From Plantago ovata (lineage: Eukaryota; Streptophyta; Magnoliopsida; Lamiales; Plantaginaceae), in NCBI GenBank assembly GCA_028274465.1, contig CM051455.1, positions 52,458,725-52,522,724 of the forward strand: a stretch of 64,000 bases of DNA. The letters run 5' to 3'. This document shows positions 1-10,494 of this stretch, one piece after another. Under the pieces are notes generated by a model. That model did no database searches. It was not told where the DNA came from and was given only the letters and a program-made list of their open reading frames with translations. The position numbers were made by a program, and so were the translations under genes. Position 1 is the stretch's first letter, and each line of letters opens with the position of its first letter.

Positions 1-730
1 AAAGATAAGTTCCGAACAGAAAATCAATTAAAAGAACTCAAACCTAGAAAAGAAGCATACCTAGAACAGAGAAGATAAATTGACAAAGATAATGAATAAT
101 TGACAAATTAAATTGAATTGGGAAAAGATAAATTGAATTGAGAAAACACTAAACTTAAATTGAATGAGAAGAGAAGGAGTTGCTAACTTGAATTGAATGA
201 GCAGAGAAGGATAACGAGGTGGTTGGCGGCTCCGGAGAAATCCGGTACGGTGATGCTGGACACGAACGAGGGAGGGCGGTGGTTGCAAACCGGGGAGAGC
301 GGTGACGAGCGACTTATCTCCGGGCAGCGTGGAGGAATAGGAGGGTGGTGGTGGCACAATCGGTGGTGGTGGTGGAATCGGAGGTGGATGAATTAGGAAT
401 TTGAAAAAGGGGGAAATGGGGGAGAAGAAGACGCTCCCCGATCTGTATTAAAAATCTAGCGACGAATGACCTCATCCGTCGCTATTTATTTATTTGTTTT
501 AATTTTTTAATGTAAATCAGATTTTGGTCAACACATATAGTGACGGATGAGACTATCCGTCTCCAATTTAGCGACGGATAAATCCCATCCGTCGCTAATC
601 TGGAGCCGGATTGGCTCCTTCCAAGGCCGACCTGAGCTTAGAGCGCAGTTCGTCCTTATCCGTCGCTAACTAGCGACAGATTGGATCCGTATCTAACGAT
701 CCGTCGCTAAATGGTTGTTTTCTTGTAGTG
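1..730 (-). mobile_element. CACTA (En/Spm) transposon, terminal part, cut by the window edge
   Basis: The plus-strand end at 730 reads TTTTCTTGTAGTG, the complement of the CACTACAAGAAAA terminus of CACTA elements. It is followed by TCA, the probable 3-bp target duplication. Positions 455-715 hold several inverted copies of TAGCGACGGAT / ATCCGTCGCTA, the subterminal repeats. The same terminus, subterminal array and adjacent pyrimidine-rich leader recur in opposite orientation at 22375-23000, so this is the left end of a related element running leftward out of the window. The proline-rich reading frames at 61-396 fall in the leader and intron-like part and are probably not proteins. Confidence 0.85.
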
Positions 731-733
731 TCA

Positions 734-1600
734 TAAATTAGTTTAAGAAGAGTTAGTTTTATAAGTTAGTTTCATATCATAATTAGTTTCGATTATTGCA
801 AAATTTGTTTTTCATCAATAATATTAGTTTCACTAGTTTCAAATCACCCAGTTAGTTTCAGTAGTTTCAGCAACAACCAACAAAGGTGTTTGTTTCAGCA
901 TTGAAATTATTTTTCGAAAGTTAGCTTCAATATTAACCATGTTGGTTTCATCAGTTCTAGCTGAAACTAACATTATAATCGACACTAGTGTTAGTTTCAA
1001 CGATAAATATTAATTTCGATATTAGTTTAATTAGTTTCACGTGAAATCAAGTTGGCTATTTAATTTTTTATTGGTAGTCACAATATATAAAATATAATTA
1101 GTTACTAATTAATTAGGAATTTAATTAGATGAGAATACATAAAATAAAATAAAAAGTAGTTAAATATAATTAGTTATAATTAATTAAATGGATGTAAAAC
1201 AATACCATCAAATACATTTGACAGAGAATTTGGAGTCCACATAAGAATTGACTTTTTTTAAAGAGTTTTAGAGAGGTGGTATGTAATTTTTGTTTAAAAA
1301 AACTATAGAATTCTATTTTTTTCAACTCAATCTAAATAATTGAGTTCAATTTTTTTTTTTCCGAATCAGACATACCTTTTTTTTTTTTTAACAGCAAAAA
1401 GTTATTAATTACGTAACAAAACCAATCCGGATACAACATATAAAGAGTATGAGAAATACATCTAAACTAATCGACCCATGGAATCGAATCATACACACCG
1501 TAATAATGTGAATCATATTATATATACCAAACCACTACTCAGTAACTTTCATCTTTAATAACTGCTCGAGGAACTCTCCATCTTTAAAGGGATAAATAAC
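734..1600. other. AT-rich non-coding stretch with scattered TTAGTTTC words
   Basis: No credible reading frame. Between about 740 and 1050 the octamer TTAGTTTC or its complement GAAACTAA recurs roughly a dozen times without fixed spacing, suggesting a decayed satellite or element. A poly-T run at 1378-1391 could be the tail of an old minus-strand retroposon. Confidence 0.5.
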
Positions 1601-1619
1601 CAACACTTATTATCACATT

Positions 1620-2586
1620 GGCTGACTGTGGTGGTAATCGTGGTGACTGGTGGTGGCGGCTGTGGTGACTGTCGTGGACTCATGGTGTCTATGGTGGTGG
1701 TGTTGACTGCCGCGGTGTCTATGGTGGTGGTGGTGATTGTCGCGTTGTTTATGGTGGTGGTGGTTGTGGTGGTGACTAAGCGGTGGTGGTGACTGACGTG
1801 GTGTTTATGGTGGTGGTGGTGTCTGCCGTGTTGTTTATGGTGATGTTTGTGGTGACCAGGTGGTGGTGACGGTGGGATGGTGGTGGTGGTAATGTTTGTG
1901 GTGGTGATTGAGGTGGTGTTTCTGGTGGTAGTGATGAGTTTGAAGGCAGCGGTGGTGGTGGTGGTGACTATGGAGGCAGCGGTGGTGGAGGTGGCAGCGA
2001 CGGTCGTGGTGGGGATGTTTGTGAAGAAAATTAGCGATGATGTTGAGGTCTTGTTCTAGTAAACGAGAAGGTGATGGTATGGCTTTGGCCGAGTGATCGT
2101 TTAAGGTTTTGGTATGGCTTTGGCTGAGTGGTTGAGGTGTTTCTACAAAACGAGGTGTTGGTAAGGCAATGGCCGAGTGATCATTTAAGGTTTTGGTATG
2201 GCTTTGGCCGAGTGGTTGAGGTGTTTCTACAAAACGAGAAGGTGTTGGTTTGGCATTAAATGAGGTGTTGGTATGGCATTGGCCGAGGGGTTGAGGTGTT
2301 CTATGGAACGAGAAGGTGATGGTATGGCTTTGGCCGAGTGATCGTTTGAGGTTTTGGTTGGCGTGTTTGGTTTGGATTATAATCTAAGGTTTTGGTTAGG
2401 TTGTGCTTTGGGTTTGGGTTATTTAGTAAGCTAGGTTTGGGTTGATAACCGGTGTTGTATCACGGTTAAGCCAGTAAAGGTGTTGGCCTCGTTTGTTTTA
2501 TAATTGTTCCCGAGCATTACTTATGCTTGCTTTTTTAATTAATAAAATATTTTAGCCATTTCAAAAAAAAAAAAAAAAAAAAAAAA
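1620..2586 (+). mobile_element. Poly(A)-tailed retroposon with 18-bp target-site duplication
   Basis: The segment is flanked by perfect copies of AACACTTATTATCACATT at 1602-1619 and 2585-2602 (the first two bases may belong to the tail). It ends in about 23 A residues preceded by an AATAAA signal, the hallmarks of target-primed retroposition. The body has three parts: a GGT/GTGGTG-rich stretch (about 1620-2040), tandem repeats with the word GGCTTTGGCCGAGTG (about 2075-2365), and a GGTTTGGGTT-rich tail resembling the 3' end of plant L1-type LINE transcripts. No open protein frame of note; the short GTGGTG-coded valine-rich frame is low complexity. It may be a LINE 3'-UTR derivative or a retroposed non-coding transcript. 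Confidence 0.75.
2075..2365 (+). repeat. Tandem minisatellite containing tRNA box-A-like words
   Basis: Imperfect direct repeats of roughly 90-120 bp, each containing one or two copies of GGTATGGCTTTGGCCGAGTG followed by GTTGAGGTG or ATCGTTTAAGG, and ACGAGAAGGTG joints. The core TGGCCGAGTGGTTGAGGTG matches the D-arm/box A region of class II (Leu/Ser) tRNAs. No box B follows at a suitable distance, so it is probably not a tRNA gene. Confidence 0.7.
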
Positions 2587-2626
2587 CACTTATTATCACA
2601 TTAGTACCATGCTAGAGACCCTCTTC

Positions 2627-3087
2627 TAAAAAACATACCTACTAGATAATCAATTACATTTTAGTACAAAAAACGTTGACTACCCCATATTTACAAAATG
2701 CCACCCCACAAAACACTCCAACCAAATAAACCTTATCCCTTAATTAATTTATGATTTTTTTTTCCTTTTTCTTATTTTTTTCCTTTCTTTTTCTTTTTCT
2801 TTTCCTTTTCAATCCTCCTTCTTCTTCTCCGGTATCGGAGCTTGCTCTGTCGATCGGAGCAAGCTCTGGTCGCTTGCTCCGGTTGAGTTACCGGAGCTCC
2901 GGAGAAGAAGAAGAAATGTTTTATTTTTATTTTGTTATTTTGTTATTTTGTTTTAATTTTTTAAATTTGTTTTTAAACATAAGGGTTGTTTGGATGAGCA
3001 AATATCCAATAAAGAAACAGTGCATAGAGCATGGGAAAGTCAAATTCGTGTATAAAATGTAATTGTTGATCTAGTAGGTATGTTTTT
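2627..3087. mobile_element. TIR element (MITE) with palindromic GGAGC core
   Basis: Terminal inverted repeats of about 38 bp: AACATACCTACTAGAT at the left and its complement ATCTAGTAGGTATGTT at the right, each followed inward by ATTACATTTTA or its complement. The centre (2800-2910) has repeated CTCCGG.ATCGGAGC-type palindromes. No clear target duplication was found. The open frame at 2751-3062 is low-complexity Phe/Leu-rich sequence from T tracts and is not a gene. Related cores occur at 32640-32935 and 38180-38640. Confidence 0.7.
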
Positions 3088-4326
3088 GCTATTAAGGACG
3101 CTTGCGTAGATACGAACCCAATAACCAGTGAATTCTAAACCCTAAGAAAAATGTTAGAGGAGCTCCACAAAAACTGAAACTGTTTTTACAGTACAATAAT
3201 AATGGTGTTAGAAGAAAATATTTTTTTTATTACTTTGACCGATCATTCCACCATCAGCCCGATTCGTTAACACCCCGAAACAATTCGTTAACAGCCTGAA
3301 ACAATTACTTCCTTCCTCCACCACCGCTATTAAGACGTAAGAACATTCATTGACCTGGCACAAAGAGAGAACAGAAAGTTCGCCACATTTATACTAGTGC
3401 GAAAAAAATTTTTTGAATATATACGGTACTAGTATTTTAAAACAATTGAGCCAGCAATTAAAATAGTGTTGAAACATTTCGTATGGGTTATAAAATGGGA
3501 ATAATATATGATGATATATTATATAGTATAACGCCCTTCATTTCCTCGTAGTTTTATCCCATGACTAGCTAGATATAGACGCGAACAATTATCAAATATA
3601 CATTGTCTTGACATTAATAAATCACAATTAACTTGAAGATCACTGTCATTAATCATAACTTATACAGTCCGCAACAAACCGTGGAATGTTGAACTGCAAC
3701 AAAAATAATAAAAACGAAATGAAAAATAACAATTTGAGAAGAAAACAAAAGATCAATTCCGCATGCATTGAAAATGAATTATTTCTTGTATTAATCTTTG
3801 GAGAAAATAGTAATTAAAAAATTCAAAGGGTGTGCAATAGGTGGGGTCATTAACCGGCCCATGAGATCATCATCTAAAAATATCTTAATTGCGACGTCAA
3901 GCCATCTCAACACCATGATTAAGATTATTATGGCACTATTTAAATAATACTGTTGTTGATCAATATTATTAGTATTGTTTTAAGAAGAAGAATAAAATAA
4001 AATATCTATTAGCAGTAATAATTAATATTGATATTTGATACTAGTACTAATATTAGTGAAATAAAAATTGAGCAGTAGTCTGCTGTTGGACCTCACCTAA
4101 CCATGTCCATGTCCAACCTTTTATGTCATGGGGGTGGCTGCCACTAAGCTCATCTGTTTAAAATAGAAACATGATTAATGGTAGAGACAGGTCAACAATA
4201 TTTTATATCAAGACAAAATGGTCAACATTATTATATCAAGACTAATTAACCTAGGATGTGCTAATAAAGGATCCTAATTATAAGTATATTCCCATCCTTA
4301 AAGATATATTTTACCTTCAAAGTTGT
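3088..4326. other. AT-rich intergenic DNA, no gene seen
   Basis: Both strands were inspected. There is no long frame, no recognisable protein segment and no clear element boundary. Confidence 0.5.
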
Positions 4327-4337
4327 CCTTGGCCATT

Positions 4338-6185
4338 TTTTTTTTAGGGCAAACGGGTTTGTTTATTATTTTAATTGTCCAAGGTTACATCATTTGTTTC
4401 TAAACCATTAACGGTTCTAGTTTTTATTTCTAATAAGTCCGACTCTACCAAGGCTCTCAACCAAATTGGACAGTCCCCAATATTGTAAAGGCTGGGTTCA
4501 AACATACTACCAAAGTTCATACTATTGTTCATATTACAATTATTTGTGGGTGGAAACAAATTTGAAAATTGCGCCCGCCCATGTTTTTTCCTTGAGTAGC
4601 TTCCACTTTTTGCCAGAAGATCAGCTACACTGTTGCCTTCTCGATACACAAAAGATATTGTCACCTCCTTTCCTTCCATAAGTTGCTCAATTTCTCGAAT
4701 TGTGTTTCTGTGTTGCCATGTCGGATGTTGTAACCTGTAGATACAAGAAAAGACATACTTAGAATCAGTTTGAATAATTATACGATTCTTACCTAAGCTG
4801 TTACACATCTGTAATGCCACTTTTATAGCCACCAATTCTGCCATATTATTACTAGTTTTCCCAATGTAAGCCGAGAGTGCTTGTAAGAGAAGTCCTTCAT
4901 GATCTCTTATTATGACTCCAATGCCAGCATGCCCTAATTCCTGTATTACTGAACCATCTATATTAGCAGCAATGTATCCGAATGGAGGTTTCTCCCATCT
5001 GCATGGTTTTTGTATTTTTATACGTCCCAAATGTGAGTGGATGATACCTAGTTTGCTGAAGGTTTCCTGAGTGACATTTATCAAATCTTTCCTAAGTAAA
5101 AAAACAAGAAACATCCTTATTTTTAAAAAATTTTGAGTTTCTAGCATTCCACATGATCCAAATTGAGTTACTAAAACTACTTGTTGTGGATCATTAGCTC
5201 CCATATTGAAGATAATTTCAAAAACTGAGCTTATGTTCTTTAATCCACAAATATCTCTAAAATCATTGAAAACTGGGCAAGCAAATAAGAAGTGATTTAA
5301 ATCTTCAATAGAGGCATGGCACAAAGAGCATATTGGATTATCAATAATATTCTGTCTATGTAATCTTAGAGTCGTTGGTAATCTATCATGCAAGACAAGC
5401 CATAGAAAAAATTTAATTCTTGGAAGAATATTAAGTTTCCATAGTCTTTTCCAAGGCCATGTTGGAGCTTCATACTGTGTAAGTGCTCTGTAAGCACTTC
5501 TAACTGAGAAGCTCCCAGAGGATGTACCTAACCAAACCATCTTGTCTTTGATATTAGAATGTGGGATTTCAATAGTTAAAACTTCTTCTATCATATCAAG
5601 AGGTAAAGCAGTCAGAAGTTTATCCAAATTTCATTTCCTAAATTTTATGTAATCACAAACCTTTTCTTCATTTGCATGACTCAAAACAAAATTCTCTAGT
5701 TTCTTACCATGGACCCATTTATCTTTCCAGAAATCTATAGTTTTGTCATCTCCAAGACACCAAGCAGTGTTTTCCAAAACTAAGTCTTTGTGTTTTAGTA
5801 AGTTTCTCCAAAGCCAACTATGAGTGGGCTTTGCAGAAGCATTCAAAAGGGAATTGTTATAAAAGTACTTATTTTGTAGAACTTGGTTTCAAAGAGGGTT
5901 TTCTTTGTTGAGAAGTTTCCAAAGAAGTTTCATTTGAAAAACTTTGTTAAGGTTTTCAAGGTTTCTAATACCTAAACCACCTTGATGCTTAGGTAGACAA
6001 ACAGTAGACCAACTTACTTTAGCTCTTGCATTTCCTTCCTTGTTTGAATTCCAAAGAAATTTTTTATTTAAAGTATTAATTGTATTAATACAAGTAGTGG
6101 GAACTTTGGCCACTTGCATGCAGTAGGATGGTATTGTATTTGTAACAGAGGTAATCAGTGTCAATCTCCCTGCATAAGATAAGTA
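4338..6185 (-). mobile_element. 5'-truncated L1-type LINE with 11-bp target-site duplication
   Basis: The minus-strand element is bounded by perfect CCTTGGCCATT copies at 4327-4337 and 6186-6196. Its 3' poly(A) tail appears as the T run directly after 4335. The reading frame begins at the right boundary in the YLSYAGR motif, so the insertion lost everything upstream. The residues just outside the boundary look like a continuing frame, but the conserved Trp spacing is one residue short, which fits a chance join to the target duplication. Confidence 0.85.
4371..6185 (-). pseudogene. LINE ORF2 C-terminus: end of RT, zf-RVT and RNase H, frame-broken
   Basis: Three frames in series (5889-6164, 5631-5846, 4371-5627) encode the tail of a LINE polyprotein. 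The first carries YLSYAGRLTLI and KHQGGLGIRNLE, conserved downstream of plant L1 reverse transcriptase. The last, 418 aa, has the zf-RVT block (CSLCHASIEDLNHFLFACPVF) around residues 100-120, then a plant-type RNase H (RVT_3) at about 217-345. The acidic residues are visible in NIDGS, AELVA, QTDSK and VADLLAK. Stops and shifts near 5628 and 5850-5890 separate the frames. It is a dead fragment with no reverse transcriptase catalytic core. Confidence 0.85.
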
Positions 6186-6586
6186 CCTTGGCCATTGCTT
6201 TACAAAACTGCATTAGTTCTTGTGTCTTGTTAAAACTATGTTATCGTGTTCCCAACATTATCAGGAGAAAACTTCCCTGCAATCCAATTCCAATTCACAA
6301 TAATCGGGATGGAACCATCCATCTCACTATAACTTTAAATATTGGAGTAGCTCCAACCATGTACGGTGAATATATAAGCATACGCAATATCACTATATAT
6401 ATGTTATCTTTTTCATTCAAGTTTAGTGACTATATGAATTTTTTTTATTCCGATAAAAACTTTGCATTAAACGGAAACAGGTTCAGTTACAGTCCTACAA
6501 TAAGTAGACATAATATTCAAATTCAAACTATTACATAGCCAAGATGGAATATATCCCAAACAAAAGTGGTAGATTGATTTTCCAGG

Positions 6587-6993
6587 CAGGGTGGATCTAG
6601 GGGCGGGGCAGGTGGGGGCAACCCCTCCCACCCCCAAAATTTTGGAACTTTTTTTTATGTATGTACTCATCTGTTTTTTTAGATTCTTTACGTATTCCTT
6701 TTTCGTCCGTTTTTTAGATTCTTTACATTTCCATTTTTGGCAGCTTTCTATCTCACAACTTTATTGTGGGTCCTGCCACTAAACCAAACACTACATTCAT
6801 CGTACCATCCTCCTAAAAAACCGTTCCAAAAGTAAACGTAAAGAATCTAAAAAAACAGATTAGTATTTATGATTTTTCAAGTTTTTTATGGGTAAAATAC
6901 CAGATTTTTAAAGTTTTGCCCCACCCCCTCCCCGAACTTTCGAAAAATCATGTATGTATAATCCCCCAATTCCAAATTCTGGATCCGCCTCTG
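6587..6993. mobile_element. hAT-type MITE with perfect 8-bp target duplication
   Basis: Termini CAGGGTGGATCTAGG (left) and the complement of CAGAGGCGGATCCAGA (right) form the inverted repeat. TTTCCAGG is present directly on both sides (6579-6586 and 6994-7001). Eight-bp duplications with CAG-starting termini are diagnostic of the hAT superfamily. The 407-bp element has no transposase and contains a nested Stowaway-like insertion. Confidence 0.85.
6666..6863. mobile_element. Stowaway-like (Tc1/mariner) MITE nested in the hAT MITE
   Basis: Starts CTCATCTGTTTTTTTAGATT and ends in the complement, AATCTAAAAAAACAGATTAG, between TA dinucleotides (6664-6665 and 6864-6865). The same end sequence and AGATTCTTTACGTATTCC word occur in the element at 53193-53467, so both belong to one family. 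Confidence 0.7.
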
Positions 6994-7001
6994 TTTCCAG
7001 G

Positions 7002-8215
7002 GGCACTATTCTTCAAAAAGTCTTTTTCCGTGCTTCATTAGCTAGCAACCTAGCATATTTGCGACTACATTACATTCCATGTACACAGATTCCACCTTGA
7101 CATCTTCCAGCTGACTGATCTGTCTAATGGCGCCCTGTAGCAATGCGTTTTGGTGGTCACCATATAAGTTTGTTCCACCAATGGGTAATAAGATAAACAT
7201 TATATTAGTTTTCTTTTTCTTTCTCCTTTTCTTTAATTGTCTTTTATCCCAATAATAATAAAGTAGTTTAAAAAGAAAATGAAAGTTTGGGTAAGGTAGA
7301 GTATGAGGGTTGGAGAGGTAGAGTATGATATAGTTTGATGTGATTGGTTAGCTAACGTGAGGTAAGATAGGATTTGAAGATTGAACAATAAAGCAAATAT
7401 TGCAACTACTCCTACACTATATTTATACAAACATCCTATACCACCTTATATCTACACATTTAAACCGTTGTATGTCTCCGCCGGGGATCGAGTCCTGCAC
7501 ATCTTCTTCACCAACTCAAGCTCTCTTCTAATACACCGCCTTATAACTCCATTATTTTTTTTTTCAGTTAATCAATTTTACGTGTTAAATTTGATATTTT
7601 TCTCTTATTATTATTGCATCCGCTCCCATATTAGAATTCTAGCAGCTCGCTGTGAGTTGTGAGCTCGCTGTGAGTTGTGAGTTGTGACTTTTGACAAAGA
7701 AACTAGTATGATTGAGCCGAGAAGACGCAGAGATATTTTGGTGACACTGACTTGTGTTTGTAGCACGTAGTTGTAATTGCAAAATTGTAAACCTATCCAA
7801 AACCGCCCATGAGATTGGTTGGGTTTTCCCTTTCCCAAGTATTTTGACTTTCGGCCTTGCTCTAAATTTCTAATTATTACTGCCGCTAGCAACAAAGACT
7901 AAATGGCAGCAGCACAATATTACTTAGCATTCTCTCATTACAACTTGCCACCAACTCCAACGATAAAACTCTTTCGAACTCTCCGATCCTACCACGTCAT
8001 CTTCAAATCCTCATTAAACAATTAAATTCAACAATCAAACTCTATCGAACTCAAATATACTTTATATGTAGCTAAAGATGGAGTCCTTGTCTTGCATTAA
8101 TTGAATCGGAAACTCTTGCGAAAGCTTCATGGATGGTTCCTCCTGCTACTGATTTATCCTACAAAATTGAATTCGCTGCATTACAATAATATTGTGGACT
8201 CAGCTACAAAGCTAA
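7002..8215. other. Intergenic DNA, no gene seen
   Basis: AT-rich. A short direct duplication of GAGCTCGCTGTGAGTTGT occurs near 7650-7685. The reading frames here (7233-7430, 7381-7662, 7611-7895) overlap in opposite directions, resemble nothing known, and are treated as chance. Confidence 0.45.
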
Positions 8216-8219
8216 CTTT

Positions 8220-9295
8220 GTTTTATTATTATTATTTTTAATTATTTTTATATAAAGGAATTCATTAAACCAAAAACAACGAATGTTTACACAAACTTAG
8301 TGGGCAGCCGAGAAACAAGATGTGCTCCCACTCCCTCAGCAATAGCAAAACTAATTCTAGAAAAAATAAAATGAGCAGCAAGCGTTCCAGTATCCTGAGT
8401 CAAAGCGAAACCCCGGACTTTAACAAGCAAATCCACATCATCAGCATCCACCTCCCCAAGTGTCGAGAAAGAGAAAGGAAGTGATCCATATCCCTTATCT
8501 GCACAAAAGTCCCGATACTTAGCACACTTGCGCTTGGCAGCATCAGCAACCGCATGTCCAGGCACAAAGTCCATCATCCCAGACCCGGTCAGATCCACAC
8601 AAACATCTCGTCCCCTATCTCAAGCATAAAGGAGCAAGTCTGCAGGACAGAGGGACCTGTCACTCTCGTCGCTCAAATCAATATCCACTTCCCAGCAGAG
8701 ATACCAGATCGGAAACAGACATCCAAGAGAGTGTCACGAACGAGGTTACGTCGGTGCTTGATACCTACCACCCCAGCACACGACACCACATGATCACCAA
8801 ACACATCCCCATAAAAATCCTGAGAGCAAGCAGAGCATAGTGTGGACATCGGAAACAGAGCAACACCAAGCCGATAACCCAATACACACCTGTAAGTCCT
8901 CCCTTTCATAGTTTGCCCCGAACCCGAAATAGGAACTACACGCAACCAATCAGAAGAATGGGCACCTCGCTGAGACTTCCAAAGAACTACCTGGCGATGA
9001 CATAAAGAGAAAACAGATTCCGCAGAAGCAGCAACCTTCATGAAATATATATTTGTCAGTCTTTTCATAAGTCTGGGGGCAGTGACCTCACTGGAGTTAC
9101 TCAAAAGGTCAGAACATGTGGTCTCAGCAAACAAAGACAGGGCACCATCAAAAGCAGGTCCAAGAGAAGTGATACCAGAAGGACTCAAGAGCTTAGCCTG
9201 CAAACCAGCAGACTGAAGACGAGAAGCAACGAAGGCATAATGGCGAACATCCATAACAGTATAAACACCAAGCCCCCAAAAGAAAACGACAAGTT
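8220..9295 (-). pseudogene. C-terminal remnant of a plant non-LTR retrotransposon-type protein
   Basis: Two consecutive minus-strand frames (8673-9254, extendable upstream to about 9293, and 8287-8598) form one broken protein. It contains a zinc-finger-like C-x2-C...H-x4-C arrangement (CSACSQDFYGDVFGDHVVSC), then KHRRNLVRDTLLDVC, and FVPGHAVADAAKRK further on. This matches the C-terminal region of a repeat-borne protein family common in plant genomes and often labelled reverse-transcriptase-like; the polymerase part is absent. A frameshift lies between 8598 and 8673. The T/A-rich run at 8220-8255 may be the 3' tail. Assignment to a LINE clade is inference. Confidence 0.5.
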
Positions 9296-9546
9296 AATTT
9301 ATTGTTAAGGATGAATAAATAGAATTCAGTTGATATTGCGTTGAAGTTGCTAAGTTCAAAATAAGGGTGTCTATGATAATGATGTGTTAAATTGAACTTG
9401 ACTTGAAATGAAATTGAGATGGTTCATAGGAGAATAAAGGAAAAAAAAATTAAATAGCACAGTTAAAATCAACACATCATCACTGATGCTATATATTAAT
9501 GTGCCTCATGTCACTTGATAATTAGTTGTGCCAAGGAGAAAGAAAA

Positions 9547-10113
9547 ATGAAGGGAGGTCTAATTTTCTTCTGTTTTGCTCTCTTATCTTTGCTCCATTGC
9601 AACGTTGTTACACCAGTAGCGGCCGTTGATGCTTCATCACCATCTCCGGCCTTAAACTTATATATAATCTATACTGATCCACCCACAAATGCGTATCCAA
9701 ATTACAACGATTATTGCATTCATATTCTGTCTAGAGTTCTTAAAAGGTTGAAAAATCTTACAAGTCTCGTCGTTGTTGTTTTTTTTTTTTTTTCCTTCTA
9801 TAATTTAGGCTTTATTGTGCCTCAGGCTGTTTGCTTATATGATTTGTATACATGCAAAATGTTATAGTGAGAAGGCTCGAAAAGATGCAATGGTTCGCGT
9901 GTTCAAGAACTTCAATGCTTTTCTTGCAAGATTGACCGTCGCTCAAGTCACGAAGCTCAAAGGTTTGTCGCAAAAACAAATAATGGACATGCATTTACAG
10001 AAATCTCATAGTTAATCGAATTTTTCTTTTTGACAGAACAACCTGATGTTGGCCCGGTTACGAAGGACACACATACTGATTACATCCCGGATTGTGGAGA
10101 AGGGCCTTGCTGA
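9547..10113 (+). CDS. Small secreted subtilisin-propeptide (inhibitor I9)-like protein
   Basis: Three exons: 9547-9746, 9868-9962 and 10037-10113, with GT..AG introns in phase, giving 123 aa. ATG 9547 was chosen because the upstream in-frame codon at 9526 is TTG. Residues 1-28 form a typical signal peptide (hydrophobic FFCFALLSLL). The mature part starts after AVDA and reads LYIIYTDPP, a long helix with the exon 1-2 join giving HILSRVLKSEKARKDAM, then NFNAFLARLTVAQVTKLKEQ. This is the beta-alpha-beta-beta plan of the I9 propeptide of plant subtilases (compare NGFAAKLT..QV..LK). No protease domain follows, and the protein ends in a Cys-containing tail DCGEGPC. Known relatives inhibit subtilisin-like proteases in the apoplast. 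That role here is inference from the fold. Confidence 0.8.
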
Positions 10114-10494
10114 ATCATATACCAAACATGCTGAATATTTTGATCTTTTGCTATTTTTGATTATTTTCAATAAAATCTACTTATCCATTTCGTTAATGTT
10201 GTAATATTGTAAAATTGCTTTTATGACTCGTATTGTAAGGTCAAGTAAAAGCTGTGAAAACTAGAATTGAACTTTGCATTGAATCTGAAAGTGATGAAAT
10301 CAGCAGATAATTACAGAGGTCCTAGCTACTCTGCTTATATAGCAATTGGGAACGGAAGGTACAAGTAACTTAGTTGTATGTACAAGTCTAATAATAACAT
10401 AAATGATAAACACGTTTTTGTTATCACAAATGCGCTTTCTCTTTTACTTAGCTAAAATACAGTCTTCTTTCTTCAAGCTTGCTGCTCCAAGTGT

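Noticed and set aside
61-396. Overlapping open frames on both strands, proline- or tryptophan-rich
   Set aside because: They lie in the CACTA leader and intron-like part and come from CCACCACC-type repeats.
1877-2059. Valine-rich open frame
   Set aside because: Pure GTGGTG repeat translation inside the retroposon.
2080-2350. Possible tRNA-Leu/Ser genes
   Set aside because: Only box-A-like words repeat; no anticodon arm, T arm or box B.
2751-3062. 103-codon open frame
   Set aside because: T-tract low complexity inside a MITE.
6186-6196. Continuation of the LINE frame beyond 6185
   Set aside because: A Trp upstream of YLSYAGR is one residue out of register and the bases equal the 11-bp target duplication at the other end.
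9526-9546. Upstream start for the I9-like protein
   Set aside because: The codon at 9526 is TTG; ATG 9547 gives a normal signal peptide.
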